From Paraburkholderia sp. D15 (lineage in GTDB: Bacteria > Pseudomonadota > Gammaproteobacteria > Burkholderiales > Burkholderiaceae): a stretch of 64,000 nt of DNA. Positions 50,826 to 60,104 of the stretch are shown here, piece after piece; the first letter of the stretch is position 1, and each line of letters opens with the position of its first letter. Where the stretch lies: NCBI RefSeq assembly GCF_029910215.1, contig NZ_CP110396.1, forward strand, positions 1,984,001 to 2,048,000. Direction: 5' to 3'. The notes below the pieces were generated by a model. It was not told the DNA's origin. It saw only the letters and a program-made list of their open reading frames with translations, and ran no database searches. The position numbers were made by a program, and so were the translations under genes.

Positions 50826-52094
50826 CTAATCGAACACGCGCGACAGTCTCGCGAACAAGCCGTTCTTCGCGATCCACTCGGCGTACGCGCGGTAGTCGGG
50901 ATCGTTCATCAAATGTTTTTCCTCGGTTTTCGCGCGCAGGAAATACAGCATGTTCACCATCGCGAGCGCGAAGCAGTGCATGAGCGCCGCGCGCCAGCCC
51001 AGCGGTTCGATGAACGGCACGGCGATCATCCAGTAAGACAGATTCTTGGCGATGTACGCGGGGTGCTTGGTGAAGCGGTAAGGCCCCGACGTGATGATGC
51101 CGCGATTGGTCAGGTTCGAGAAACGCAGGCCGAACGAGATCGTGGCGAGCGCGTAGCACAGCAGCAGCGCCACGATGACCGTGCCCCACACGATGCGCAG
51201 CAGCGGTAGCGAAATGAGCCAGTTGTCCCAGAACATCGATCCTTCGTAATGGATGTACTGGTTCGAGATCAGCGACCAGAACGGCTGATAGCAGATCAGC
51301 GCGACGAGCCAGCCGAGCGCGGTCGGCTCCGCGCTCCGCACGTGGGTGTCGAGAATGCGCAGCGTGCACAGATAGCCGACGGTGCCGAACATCAGGTCCA
51401 TCGCGAACGACAGGTCGTACATGAAGCGGAACGTGGCGAGCGAGAACGGTGCATTCAGCGCGGCGGTCAGCGACGCGTCGAGGTGATCCGCGTTGGTCGA
51501 CAGGTAGACGATCATCAGCGGCAGGAAGAAGGCCTTGACCATCCACCCCGCCAGCATCTCGCGCACGGGGCGGAAGTTCGCCGGCCGCTCGCCGCGAAAC
51601 AGCAGGCGCGCCCACACCAGATACGCGTCGTCGACATCGCGCTGATGCCGGTCCATCCACGCGAAATAGAACGGCGCGACGATCAGCACGTAAGGCGCGA
51701 GGGTGCGGATCAGCGACCAGAACGGGTTGTAGAACGCGCCGTGATATTCGGGCAGCAGCCAGTACAGCGCGCCGATGCCCGCGTAGACCGAACTGAGCGC
51801 GGCCAGCCGCGCGCCGACTCGCGCGACACTCAGCGGCCGCACCGCACGGCTCGCGAGGCCGGCGCTCGGGCGCAGATAGACGCGCGCGACGAAGAGTTCG
51901 TAGGTGGCGATCGTCGCGATGATCGCGAGACAGGCCAAGGTGCCGCGCGCCGCGCCGTCGAGCGTGGTGCTGTCGCGCAGCAGCCAGAGCGTGAGCAGGC
52001 CGGCGGCGATGCCGAGCAGGCCGATCGAAAACGGCGTCGCGGATTGCGGCCGCGCGTCCTGGAGATGCGCAACGGTGTCGAAGGTCGAGTTCAT
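50826..52094 (-). CDS. Multi-pass membrane protein with isoprenylcysteine methyltransferase-like C-terminus
   Basis: A 422-residue membrane protein with roughly eight to ten helices. The C-terminal part has SGPYRFTKHPAYIAKNLSYW and TEEKHLMNDPDYRAYAEW, the SAM-binding pattern of ICMT/PEMT-type membrane methyltransferases (GPYxxxRHPxY, then E near the end). Substrate unknown; lipid methylation is one option. ATG at 52094 with a GAGG ribosome site. Confidence 0.75.
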   Translation of the reverse strand: MNSTFDTVAHLQDARPQSATPFSIGLLGIAAGLLTLWLLRDSTTLDGAARGTLACLAIIATIATYELFVARVYLRPSAGLASRAVRPLSVARVGARLAALSSVYAGIGALYWLLPEYHGAFYNPFWSLIRTLAPYVLIVAPFYFAWMDRHQRDVDDAYLVWARLLFRGERPANFRPVREMLAGWMVKAFFLPLMIVYLSTNADHLDASLTAALNAPFSLATFRFMYDLSFAMDLMFGTVGYLCTLRILDTHVRSAEPTALGWLVALICYQPFWSLISNQYIHYEGSMFWDNWLISLPLLRIVWGTVIVALLLCYALATISFGLRFSNLTNRGIITSGPYRFTKHPAYIAKNLSYWMIAVPFIEPLGWRAALMHCFALAMVNMLYFLRAKTEEKHLMNDPDYRAYAEWIAKNGLFARLSRVFD

Positions 52095-52298
52095 GTCATC
52101 CTCGTAGTCATGACATCGCGGCCGGGCTGTTTGGTTTTTTGAGGGCTGGCCGCTGCGGTTGAATGCTGGGTCGAGACGATGATTCAGTGGGGCGTCGTGT
52201 AGTACCGCGTTCGATATGGCGAAAGCTTTTTGCTTCGAAGCGCCGCGCGCGAGGTATCGACTCGAAGCGCGGCGCTTCATCTGCTGCTGTCCGTTCGG

Positions 52299-54407
52299 TT
52301 ACTTGCCGGTGGCGACGCCGCCGAGCAATCCGCCGACCAGATTCGTCACCGGCGCGAGCGGATTCTTGCTGGTGGAACCGCTGCTGCCCGAGCCGCTGGC
52401 GGTGCCGCCGGTCAGCCCGCCGATCAGACCGGTCACCGGATTGGCCGCCGTGCCGCCCGACGACGACGCGCTGACGCCGCCTGTCACGCTGACCGTCAAC
52501 GAACCGACCAGACTGACGACTGGCGTCAGCGGATTGCCCGTGCCTGTACCTGCGCCGCCGAGCGAGCCGACCTTGCCGAGCAGACCGGTGATCGGCGTGA
52601 GCAATCCGCCGATGCCGCCTGCGCCGCCGATACCACCTGCGCCACCCGCGCCACCGAGCGAACCGAGGTTGCCGATCAGACCCGTCAACGGCGGGATCGA
52701 GATGCCGCCGGTTCCGCCGAGTCCGCCTAGCCCACCCAAAGGTCCGAGCAGGCCGGTGATCGGTGCAAGCGGGTTCGATGTCGCGCCGGTGAACAGACCG
52801 CCGGTGCTCGTGACGGTCTTGCCCAACTGACTCACGACGCCGCCGATGTCCTTGCCGACCGGGTCGCCGGTCGAGCCCGACACCTTGATACCGGCCGCAT
52901 CGAGGCCATTGCCGAGGGTGCCGAGCAGGTTGTTGAGCGGTGCGCCGAGACCGGTCGCGTTGCCGAGCGTCTGCGTCGTGTTCGAGACGGTCAGGGTGAT
53001 CGGGTTGATGGCCGAACTGAGCTGGGTCTCGATCTGCTGGACGGGGGCGCTCGCGAGGACGTTGTTCAATCCCGAACCGACCGACGTCACACCGTTGCCG
53101 ACACCGCCGACCACGCCGCCGACCGCGGACGTCACGGGAGAAAGCGGCGACAGCGGGCCGCTGCCGAGACTCGACACCACGCCGCCCACGGCGGTCACCG
53201 CGTTGCCGGTGTTGGAGACGAGGCCGGAGGTGGAGGTGAGCGTCGGGCCGAGCGGGTTGGCGGCGCTGCCGACCGTGCCGAGACCCGCGGCGGTGCCGTT
53301 GCCGAGCGTCTTCACGCCATTGCCGAGATCGGTGAGGGCGTTGCCGAGGTTCGTCGTCGTTCCGCTATCGACGCCAGGGACCGATGTGCCGGTGACTTTG
53401 CCGCCGGTATCGGCGACTGTCGTGCCGACCGCGGCGATCAGGTTGCCGGTTTGCGTGATGATGTTGCCGAGCGGGGTGGAGGAGGTGCCCGAGGTGCCCG
53501 AGGTGCCCGAGGTGCCCGAGGTGCCCGAGGTGCCCGAGGTGCCCGAGGTGCCCGAGGTGCCCGAGGTGCCCGAGGTGCCCGAGGTGCCCGAGGTGCCCGA
53601 GGTGCCCGAGGTGCCCGAGGTGCCCGAGGTGCCCGAGGTGCCCGAGGTGCCCGAGGTGCCGGAAGTACCCGAGGTGCCGGAAGTACCCGAGGTGCCGGAA
53701 GTACCCGAGGTGCCGGAAGTACCCGAGGTGCCGGAAGTACCCGAGGTGCCGGAAGTACCCGAGGTGCCGGAAGTACCCGAGGTGCCGGAAGTACCCGAGG
53801 TGCCGGAAGTGCCTGAGGTGCCGGAAGTGCCTGAGGTGCCGGAAGTACCCGAAGTACCCGAAGTACCCGAAGTACCCGAAGTACCCGAAGTACCCGAAGT
53901 ACCCGAAGTACCCGAAGTACCCGAAGTACCCGAAGTACCCGAAGTACCCGAAGTACCCGAAGTACCCGAAGTACCCGAAGTACCCGAAGTACCCGAAGTG
54001 CCCGAAGTGCCGGAAGTGCCGGAAGTACCCGAAGTGCCGGAAGTACCCGAAGTACCCGAAGTACCCGAAGTGCCCGAAGTGCCCGAAGTGCCCGAAGTGC
54101 CGGAAGTGCCCGAAGTGCCCGAAGTGCCCGAAGTGCCCGAAGTGCCCGAAGTGCCGGAAGTACCCGAAGTACCGGAAGTCCCCGAAGTACCGGAAGTCCC
54201 CGAAGTACCGGAAGTACCGGAAGTCCCCGAACCACCCGAAGTCCCACCACCCCCACCACCCGACGTCCCACTCCCCGACGTCCCCGCGAGCCCTCCTCCG
54301 CCGAGCCCGCTCGTAGTACCGGGGCTAAGCGTCGATCCACAACCATAGAGAGCGAGCAATGTAGACGTCGCAACAGCGATGGCTGTCCGACCCGCGAATT
54401 TGTTCAT
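52299..54407 (-). CDS. Lipoprotein with long Gly-Thr-Ser (collagen-like periodicity) repeat
   Basis: A 702-residue protein. The N-terminus is a lipoprotein signal (LLALYGCGS, acylated Cys about 23). Then comes a Gly-rich segment, about 83 uninterrupted Gly-Thr-Ser triplets (roughly residues 59-308), and a 390-residue Gly/Leu/Val/Thr-rich C-terminal region with recurring [19 protein letters not shown] motifs. Gly at every third position is the periodicity of a collagen triple helix, and Burkholderia collagen-like (Bucl) proteins are known, though these are richer in Pro. It is likely surface-exposed from the outer membrane. Function unknown. Triplet number probably varies between strains because of the 9-bp DNA repeat. 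Confidence 0.85.
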   Translation of the reverse strand: MNKFAGRTAIAVATSTLLALYGCGSTLSPGTTSGLGGGGLAGTSGSGTSGGGGGGTSGGSGTSGTSGTSGTSGTSGTSGTSGTSGTSGTSGTSGTSGTSGTSGTSGTSGTSGTSGTSGTSGTSGTSGTSGTSGTSGTSGTSGTSGTSGTSGTSGTSGTSGTSGTSGTSGTSGTSGTSGTSGTSGTSGTSGTSGTSGTSGTSGTSGTSGTSGTSGTSGTSGTSGTSGTSGTSGTSGTSGTSGTSGTSGTSGTSGTSGTSGTSGTSGTSGTSGTSGTSGTSGTSGTSGTSGTSGTSGTSGTSGTSGTSGTSSTPLGNIITQTGNLIAAVGTTVADTGGKVTGTSVPGVDSGTTTNLGNALTDLGNGVKTLGNGTAAGLGTVGSAANPLGPTLTSTSGLVSNTGNAVTAVGGVVSSLGSGPLSPLSPVTSAVGGVVGGVGNGVTSVGSGLNNVLASAPVQQIETQLSSAINPITLTVSNTTQTLGNATGLGAPLNNLLGTLGNGLDAAGIKVSGSTGDPVGKDIGGVVSQLGKTVTSTGGLFTGATSNPLAPITGLLGPLGGLGGLGGTGGISIPPLTGLIGNLGSLGGAGGAGGIGGAGGIGGLLTPITGLLGKVGSLGGAGTGTGNPLTPVVSLVGSLTVSVTGGVSASSSGGTAANPVTGLIGGLTGGTASGSGSSGSTSKNPLAPVTNLVGGLLGGVATGK
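53484..54231 (-). repeat. 9-bp tandem repeat array (about 83 units)
   Basis: Units on the plus strand are gaggtgccc, gaagtaccc, gaagtgccc or gaggtgccg/gaagtaccc pairs. Variants occur in blocks: about twenty identical gaggtgccc, then an 18-bp alternation repeated about nine times, then about nineteen gaagtaccc, then mixed gaagtgccc/gaagtgccg. Blocks of identical units indicate local duplication by slippage or unequal exchange. All changes are synonymous for Thr-Ser-Gly on the coding strand. Confidence 0.93.
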
Positions 54408-54704
54408 GATGTCCCCGTTGTGCGACTAATGGTGGGGACATCATTGCAAGTTGCACGCCAATGGCGGCTTGTGTCTCAATCACGGCGATTGACAGAAAAA
54501 TCACCGTCAAGATGGAACAAAATCAGAATTTAAATCGCCAAATCGGCAATTTCATTAACATGAAGAGGGCGGTGTTCCCATGCGTGCTACGTAACACACC
54601 GAGCGTTCGTAACGCCGCATGGACGGAGAACGAAAGCAAACTCGACCCGAGCCCACCACCGCAACGCCCGTTTGAAGACACCAAGAAAAAACCTCAAAAA
54701 CACC

Positions 54705-55868
54705 TCAAAACGCCGCCGTATAAATCGCCAACGCATCCCCCTCGCTAACCGGCCGGGGGTTATTCACCAGCAGACGCGTCTGCAACATCGCATCGCTCGC
54801 CATCCGTTCGAGGCCGCTCCGTTCAATCCCGACGTCGCGCAACCGCGCCGGAATCGCGGTCGCCGCGATCATCCGTTCGAGCCGCTCGATCAACGCCTGC
54901 GTCTTGCTCTCGTCGCTACCGGCTACGCCCGGTACGACCACCTCAGCCAGTTCCGCGTACAGCCGCGCGGCGGCCGACGCATTGAAACGCAGCACATGTG
55001 GCAACACCAGCGCGTTCGAAAGACCATGCGGTACGTGATAAATCCCGCCGATCGGATAAGCGAGCGCATGCACCGCCGCGACCGGCGAGTTGGCGAATGC
55101 CTGCCCCGCGAACGTGGCGCCGAGCAGCATCGCCTCGCGCGCGGCCTGGTTGTGACCATTCTCGCAAGCGGGCAGCAGATTGCGCGACAGCAATTCCAGC
55201 GCCTTGACTGCGAGTAGATCGGAGACGGGGTTCTTCAAATGCGCGGACGTATAGGCTTCGATCGCATGCACCATCGCGTCGATGCCGGTCGCCGCCGTGG
55301 CCGCGACGGGCAACCCGAGCGTGAGCTCCGCATCGAGAATCGCGAGGTCGGCGATAAGCTGCGGCGCGACCACGCCCATCTTCTTCGCCTCGCCGACCGT
55401 CACGATCGATACGGCCGTGACTTCGGAGCCGGTGCCCGCGGTGGTCGGCATCTGCACGAGCGGTAGCCGCGCCACCGTTACCTTGTTCACGCCATACATT
55501 TCGCTGAGCGCCTGCTGCTGCTGGGGTGCGAGCACGGCGATCAGCTTCGCCACGTCCATCGACGAGCCGCCGCCGAGCCCGAGCACGAGTTCGGCGCCGG
55601 CCTGCCGCGCGCGCGACGTCGCTTCGAGCACGATGTGTTCGGGCGGATCGGCGATCACGTCGTCGATTACCGTGGCGTTCCAGCCATGCGCGGCGAGATC
55701 CGCGAGCGCGGGACTCAGCAGGCCGCTCGCGTGAAGAAATCCGTCGGTCACTACGGACACGCGTTCGAGCGCGGGAAATTGCGCGCGCAACAAGGCACCG
55801 AGACGGCGCGCCGCGCCGAATTCGACCACCAGCGTCGGCACGGTCTGAAAACGGAACGCGTTCGTCAT
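54705..55868 (-). CDS. Iron-containing alcohol dehydrogenase / maleylacetate reductase-like
   Basis: A 387-residue group III dehydrogenase: the NAD(P)-binding GGGSSMDVAK, PTTAGTGSEVT, and the metal-binding histidines in GIDAMVHAIEAYTS, VHALAYPIGG and YHVPHGLSNA are all present. It reduces or oxidises an aldehyde, alcohol or maleylacetate-type substrate. ATG at 55868 overlaps the stop of the upstream monooxygenase-like gene, so the two are translationally coupled. Substrate unresolved. Confidence 0.88.
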   Translation of the reverse strand: MTNAFRFQTVPTLVVEFGAARRLGALLRAQFPALERVSVVTDGFLHASGLLSPALADLAAHGWNATVIDDVIADPPEHIVLEATSRARQAGAELVLGLGGGSSMDVAKLIAVLAPQQQQALSEMYGVNKVTVARLPLVQMPTTAGTGSEVTAVSIVTVGEAKKMGVVAPQLIADLAILDAELTLGLPVAATAATGIDAMVHAIEAYTSAHLKNPVSDLLAVKALELLSRNLLPACENGHNQAAREAMLLGATFAGQAFANSPVAAVHALAYPIGGIYHVPHGLSNALVLPHVLRFNASAAARLYAELAEVVVPGVAGSDESKTQALIERLERMIAATAIPARLRDVGIERSGLERMASDAMLQTRLLVNNPRPVSEGDALAIYTAAF

Positions 55869-56173
55869 GCCGCGTCTCCCTGCACCATGTGGCTCGTCAC
55901 CTCGCGCCGGTCGAGCAGCGGAATGATGGTGCCGAAACCCAGGCGCTGGAAATGTTCGGTCTCGCGATGTTCGGCGAGGCCATTGGCGTCGCTGTACTTC
56001 TCCAGAATCACGAAGTGATCCGGATCGAGCGGCGAGCGGAAGAATTCGTAGTAAAGATTTTTGGGCTCGCCGCGCGTGGCGGCGGCGAGTTCCGTGAGGG
56101 GGCGGACAAGCGCGTCGCCGTTGCCGGGTTGGGCGAAATAATGGGCGATCACCTGCAGATAAGCTTGAGCCAT
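55865..56173 (-). CDS. Antibiotic-biosynthesis-monooxygenase (ABM)-type small protein
   Basis: A 102-residue ferredoxin-like alpha+beta protein of the ABM/YgiN group: YLQVIAHYFAQPGNGDAL opening, then YYEFFRSPLDPDHFVILEKY and a conserved His before FQRLG. Such proteins oxidise quinols or act as small heme-independent monooxygenases. It is coupled by a 4-bp overlap to the alcohol dehydrogenase gene, suggesting a joint step on a (hydro)quinone or aldehyde substrate. Confidence 0.8.
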   Translation of the reverse strand: MAQAYLQVIAHYFAQPGNGDALVRPLTELAAATRGEPKNLYYEFFRSPLDPDHFVILEKYSDANGLAEHRETEHFQRLGFGTIIPLLDRREVTSHMVQGDAA

Positions 56174-56217
56174 CGATCACTCCGACAGGTTGGGTACGTC
56201 TCTCGTGAGTCTGCGTT

Positions 56218-56628
56218 TCAGCGTTCCGGGTCCAGCTTCCACCATTCGCTATCGCTGGTGGAGACCGCCACCGCGCCGTTCTTTAATGCATCGAATACGT
56301 CGCCCTTGTTGCAGACGAAACCCGACGCGACGATCGGCGGCAGTGCGTTGCGGTCCTGTTTGGACAGATGCGAAAGCATGGGCGCAGGCATCAGTTGTAC
56401 CAGATTCGGGTCGCTCTGTTCGAGCGCCTTGAGACTGCGCGGCCACGTGGAGCGGTCCCTTCCACTATTGCTCGGCAGGTAGCACCGTGCGGCATGATCG
56501 ACATTGATGTGGATGCCGAAATAAATCGTGCTGCGCTTGAGATCAATCATGCTTGGGCTTGCACGATCGTTTGACCCGGTCCCCAACACGACGAAACGTC
56601 CGCAAATCGATCGATCCAATTCCGTCAT
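56218..56628 (-). CDS. GlpP-like (glycerol-3-phosphate antiterminator family) short protein
   Basis: A 136-residue protein whose C-terminal half (DPNLVQLMPAPML, PPIVASGFVCNKGDVFDALK, NGAVAVSTSDSEWW) resembles the end of GlpP-type proteins, which are near 190 residues. The N-terminal half does not show the expected barrel start, so it may be truncated or rearranged. It is divergent from the second ECF sigma factor across a Fur box, so it might be iron-controlled. Function uncertain. Confidence 0.5.
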   Translation of the reverse strand: MTELDRSICGRFVVLGTGSNDRASPSMIDLKRSTIYFGIHINVDHAARCYLPSNSGRDRSTWPRSLKALEQSDPNLVQLMPAPMLSHLSKQDRNALPPIVASGFVCNKGDVFDALKNGAVAVSTSDSEWWKLDPER

Positions 56629-56636
56629 GCAAATTT

Positions 56637-56655
56637 AATATTGAGAATCATTCGC
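56637..56655. promoter_or_regulatory. Fur box between the GlpP-like gene and second sigma factor
   Basis: About 14 of 19 matches to the Fur consensus, core TGAGAATCATT. It lies 48 bp upstream of the sigma factor ATG and only 8 bp upstream of the divergent GlpP-like ATG, so it could control both. Confidence 0.7.
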
Positions 56656-56703
56656 ATTTAGGATAAATTGGCGCCCTGTCTTTTTTAGCAAGCGGAGCGA
56701 GGT

Positions 56704-57291
56704 ATGTCCTGGAAAAACGGCGCGCTGTTCGACGTGCTGATCGGCCATCGGCCAATGCTCGTCGAACTGTCGCAAGGCGTGGTCGGTTGCCCGTGCGTTG
56801 CCGAGGACGTGGTGCACGACGTCTTCATCAAGCTCGTCGAGTTCCGCGACCAGGATGCCGTGCGTCAACCGCTGGCTTACGTCACGCGCATGGTGCGCAA
56901 CGCGTCGATCGACGTGCTGCGCCGCCAGAGCGCGGAAGACGCCGATCACGTCGACGAAGACGACAGCCTGCACGTGCCGTCCCCGACACCTTCGCCGGAA
57001 GCCACCTTGCTGGCGCGCGACACGCTGCGGCATGTGTACGACGCGCTCGAACAACTGCCGCCGCGCAACCGCACCGCCTTCGAGATGGTGCGGCTGCACG
57101 AAGAGACGTTGCAGCACACCGCGCGCGCACTCGACGTCTCGCCGACCCAGGTGCATGTGATGGTGCGCAACGCGCAGCGTCACTGCGCGGTGAGTCTCGC
57201 TAGCACGAGTCGCAGCGAGCAGCTTGCGGCGCGTTCGTCCTTGCCTGCCCGCCCAGCTTGCGCGACGCGCGCCCCGAGATCGCGAAACTGA
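56704..57291 (+). CDS. ECF sigma factor (FecI/PvdS-like), second copy type
   Basis: A 195-residue ECF sigma factor: region 2 VAEDVVHDVFIKLVEF and AYVTRMVRNASIDVLRR, region 4 ALEQLPPRNRTAFEMVRLH followed by a helix-turn-helix. The last roughly 30 residues are a basic Ser/Ala/Arg tail encoded opposite the end of the MFS gene. A Fur box precedes it, so it is an iron-starvation sigma. No FecR anti-sigma gene is adjacent. The TonB receptor about 5 kb away is a candidate target. AGCGAGG lies upstream of the ATG. Confidence 0.85.
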   Translation: MSWKNGALFDVLIGHRPMLVELSQGVVGCPCVAEDVVHDVFIKLVEFRDQDAVRQPLAYVTRMVRNASIDVLRRQSAEDADHVDEDDSLHVPSPTPSPEATLLARDTLRHVYDALEQLPPRNRTAFEMVRLHEETLQHTARALDVSPTQVHVMVRNAQRHCAVSLASTSRSEQLAARSSLPARPACATRAPRSRN

Positions 57292-58852
57292 GCACGGCGA
57301 GGATCGCCACGCCCGCGCCGCCGTAGAGCATCACCCAGCCGAATCCTTCCATCAGCGCGGCATGCACGATGCTGCCGGTGGGATCGATCCGCGCGAGTCC
57401 GGGGATGCCGGCGTGGATCGCATCGACATTGCCGGCGGCGATTTTCTCCGCGAGACGCGCGAGCACCGCGCTATCGAGCGACGGGTCGTTGAGCACCGCA
57501 TCGCCGAGCCGCGTCTTCAATCCGAACAGAATCCCGCCGACCAGGATCGCGCCCATCAACGCGATGTTGATCGCGAGCGTGATCATGCGCGCGCTCATGT
57601 CGATGCCCGAGGCCATGCCCGCGCGTTCGGGCGGCACCGCGGCGGTCGTCGTGTTGGTGACGGGCGTGTTGGTGAGACCGAGGCCCGCGCCGGCCAGCAG
57701 GCAACCGGGCATCATGCTCAGCACGCCAGGATGCGCGACGCTGCTGCCGAGTTTCATCAACAGAAAGCCGATGCCGATCGTCAGCAGACCGGCGGGGATC
57801 GCGATACCCGAGCCGTAGCGCAGCGCGAGGCGTTCGCCGAGCGGCGGAAACAGGAGTGTCGGCAGCGTGTAGGCGAGCAGCGCGAGGCCCGCGTTCACGC
57901 TGTCGTAGCCGAGGCCGATCTGGAAGTAGATCGGCAGATAGATCATGAACGGCCAGAAGCTGAAGTTCATTCCCGCCGAGCCCATCAGCGCGCCGGAAAA
58001 CTGCGGGATGCGGAAGACCGAGAAGTCGAACATGGGCCGCGCGCTGAAGCGCTCCGCGCACAGGAAGGCGACGAACGCGAGCAGCGTCGCCGCAACGATC
58101 AGCATTGCGCGCGCGCTGGCGATACCGAGATCCGACGCCTGCGTGATGAAGTACACGAGACCGAATACCGCCACCGACAGCGTCACGATGCCGGCGACGT
58201 CGAGCGTATGCGCGTGCGGATCGCGCGATTCCTGCACGCCGCCGAACACCATCGCGAGAGTGACGATCGCAAGCACCGCGTGCACCCAGAACACCCACTG
58301 CCAGCTCGACAGTGCCGCGATCATCCCGCCGATGATCGGGCCGAAGCCGAGCCCGATCCCGAAGATGATCCCCCACGCGCTGAATGCGCGGGCGCGCTCG
58401 GGGCCATCGCTGAATTGATGCGATAGCACGGCCACCTGGCAGATCAGCATGACGCCACCGCTCGCGCCTTGCAGCAGACGCGCGACGATCAGCGTCGGCA
58501 CGCTTTGCGCGAGACCGCAGATCAGCGACGTGATGCCGAACAGCGCGATGCCGATCACGAAGATGCGCCGTCGCCCGAAGCGGTCGGCCAGCGTGCCGGT
58601 CGCCATCAGCACCGTGGTGACCGCGAGCGTGTAGGCATTCATGATCCATTGCATGCCTTTGAAGTCGCCGTGCAGCACGCGTTCGAGCGTCGGCAGGATC
58701 ACCGGCACGCCGGAGATTTCCAGGCCGAACATCAGCGACGCGAGACACACCGCGCCTAACGCGAGCGTGTTCTTGCGGATCGAAAACAAACCGGCAATGC
58801 GCAATGCTGCGCGTTCATCGCGCCGTGGCGGCGCGGTTGGACGAGTGGACAT
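57200..58852 (-). CDS. MFS drug/metabolite exporter (DHA2, 14-helix type)
   Basis: A 550-residue major facilitator with about fourteen predicted helices: TGTLADRFGRRRIFVIG after helix 2 and GASGGVMLICQ in helix 5 fit the EmrB/QacA group. It expels drugs or metabolites using proton motive force; siderophore export is conceivable because of the neighbouring sigma factor and receptor, but unproven. Its 3' end overlaps the sigma-factor gene by 92 bp on the opposite strand. It is divergent from a LysR regulator. Confidence 0.88.
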   Translation of the reverse strand: MSTRPTAPPRRDERAALRIAGLFSIRKNTLALGAVCLASLMFGLEISGVPVILPTLERVLHGDFKGMQWIMNAYTLAVTTVLMATGTLADRFGRRRIFVIGIALFGITSLICGLAQSVPTLIVARLLQGASGGVMLICQVAVLSHQFSDGPERARAFSAWGIIFGIGLGFGPIIGGMIAALSSWQWVFWVHAVLAIVTLAMVFGGVQESRDPHAHTLDVAGIVTLSVAVFGLVYFITQASDLGIASARAMLIVAATLLAFVAFLCAERFSARPMFDFSVFRIPQFSGALMGSAGMNFSFWPFMIYLPIYFQIGLGYDSVNAGLALLAYTLPTLLFPPLGERLALRYGSGIAIPAGLLTIGIGFLLMKLGSSVAHPGVLSMMPGCLLAGAGLGLTNTPVTNTTTAAVPPERAGMASGIDMSARMITLAINIALMGAILVGGILFGLKTRLGDAVLNDPSLDSAVLARLAEKIAAGNVDAIHAGIPGLARIDPTGSIVHAALMEGFGWVMLYGGAGVAILAVLSFAISGRASRKLGGQARTNAPQAARCDSC

Positions 58853-59048
58853 GAAGGGTTACCTCGAGAGTCGGTGAGCGATGTTTGTGTTCGTGCGTGT
58901 GTGTATATGTGTTTCGTTGCGTCGGGGCCCTGACGGAATTGCTAATATAGGGGGAATCAACGTCCCGATTGCGATGCCTGAATCCCAGCAATGAGTCGTG
59001 ACAGGAACCAATGGCGCGCAATTCAGGACGCAAAACAGGACGCAAACA

Positions 59049-59972
59049 ATGAGCGACATCCTCGAAGGTGTGACGACGTTCGTGCGCGTCGTCGAAACGG
59101 GCAGCTTCTCCCTGGCCGCCGAACGGCTGAACCTCACGCGCTCGGCGGTCGGCAAGGTGATCGTGCGGCTCGAAAAGCGGCTGGGCGTGCGGCTGATCAA
59201 TCGCACCACGCGCAGCCAGAGCCTGACCGAGGACGGCCAGGCGTACTACGATCGCTGCGTGCGCGCGCTTGCCGAACTGGAGGCCGCCGAGGCGGATCTG
59301 GATTCAGGCCGCCGCGAGCCGAAAGGGCGTCTGCGGGTCAGCATTCCGCAGTGCTTCGGCCATCACTGCGCGGCGCCGGTGCTGCTGGACCTGGCGCGCC
59401 GGCATCCGCAATTGAAGATCGAGATGTCGATCTCAGATCGTTTCGTCGACGTGGTGGAGGAGGGCTTCGATCTGGTGGTGCGCGTGGGTCCGCTCGCCGA
59501 TAGCGTGAGTCTCGCCGCCCGCAAACTGGGCATGCAGTACGCGAGCATCGGCGCGTCGCCCGAGTATCTGGCGCGACACGGCACGCCGCGTAACGTCGAC
59601 GAGTTGCGCGGTCATGCGGTGATCGCCTATATGCGAGGCGGAACGGCGATGCCGTGGGATGTGATCGATGTCGACGGGCAGGTGCGGCGTGCGCAGGTGC
59701 AGCCGCAATTGGGTTTCGACGACATGCAGGGCATCGTGGATGCCGCCGTCGCCGGTTTTGGTCTCGCGTGGTTGCCGAGCTGGCTGCTGGCTCGGCACGC
59801 GGGCAAGGGCGAACTGGTGACGGTGATGGAGAACTGCTTCCGCCCCGCGCAGGAGATTCATGCGGTGTGGCCGAAGAGCCGCTATCTGCCGCTGAAAACG
59901 CGCTATGCGATCGACGCGCTGGTGGCCGGTATTCCGGCGATGATCGGCGCGTCGTCGGCGCAGTCGGTGTAG
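59049..59972 (+). CDS. LysR-family transcriptional regulator
   Basis: A 307-residue LysR regulator: TTFVRVVETGSFSLAAERL and KVIVRLEKRLGVRLINRTTR form the winged helix, then an effector domain. It is divergent from the MFS exporter with a 196-bp spacer, the typical layout for control of an efflux pump. The start at 59049 (MSDILEG) matches the subgroup; no good ribosome site is visible. Confidence 0.88.
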   Translation: MSDILEGVTTFVRVVETGSFSLAAERLNLTRSAVGKVIVRLEKRLGVRLINRTTRSQSLTEDGQAYYDRCVRALAELEAAEADLDSGRREPKGRLRVSIPQCFGHHCAAPVLLDLARRHPQLKIEMSISDRFVDVVEEGFDLVVRVGPLADSVSLAARKLGMQYASIGASPEYLARHGTPRNVDELRGHAVIAYMRGGTAMPWDVIDVDGQVRRAQVQPQLGFDDMQGIVDAAVAGFGLAWLPSWLLARHAGKGELVTVMENCFRPAQEIHAVWPKSRYLPLKTRYAIDALVAGIPAMIGASSAQSV

Positions 59973-60104
59973 TCCGCGCTTTCCGCGCCGGGGCCGATGC
60001 CCGGGTGAGGCGAGACTCGCTGACCGGGTCCGTGCCGATGCCGGCAACGGACCCGGCGCCGCTTTACTAGTCGCTGTGTAGACGAGCTGGCAGACAAGCC
60101 GATT

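Noticed and set aside
53484..54231. Possible CRISPR array
   Set aside because: The units are contiguous 9-mers with no spacers, and they lie within a coding frame.
52846..54348. Plus-strand 500-codon open frame rich in Val-Pro-Glu triplets
   Set aside because: It is the shadow of the 9-bp array in the Gly-Thr-Ser lipoprotein gene. The minus-strand frame has a lipoprotein signal and a coherent C-terminal region; the plus strand has neither.
57224..58426. Plus-strand 400-codon frame opposite the DHA2 exporter
   Set aside because: Antisense artefact of codon bias; no motifs, and the exporter reads well on the minus strand.
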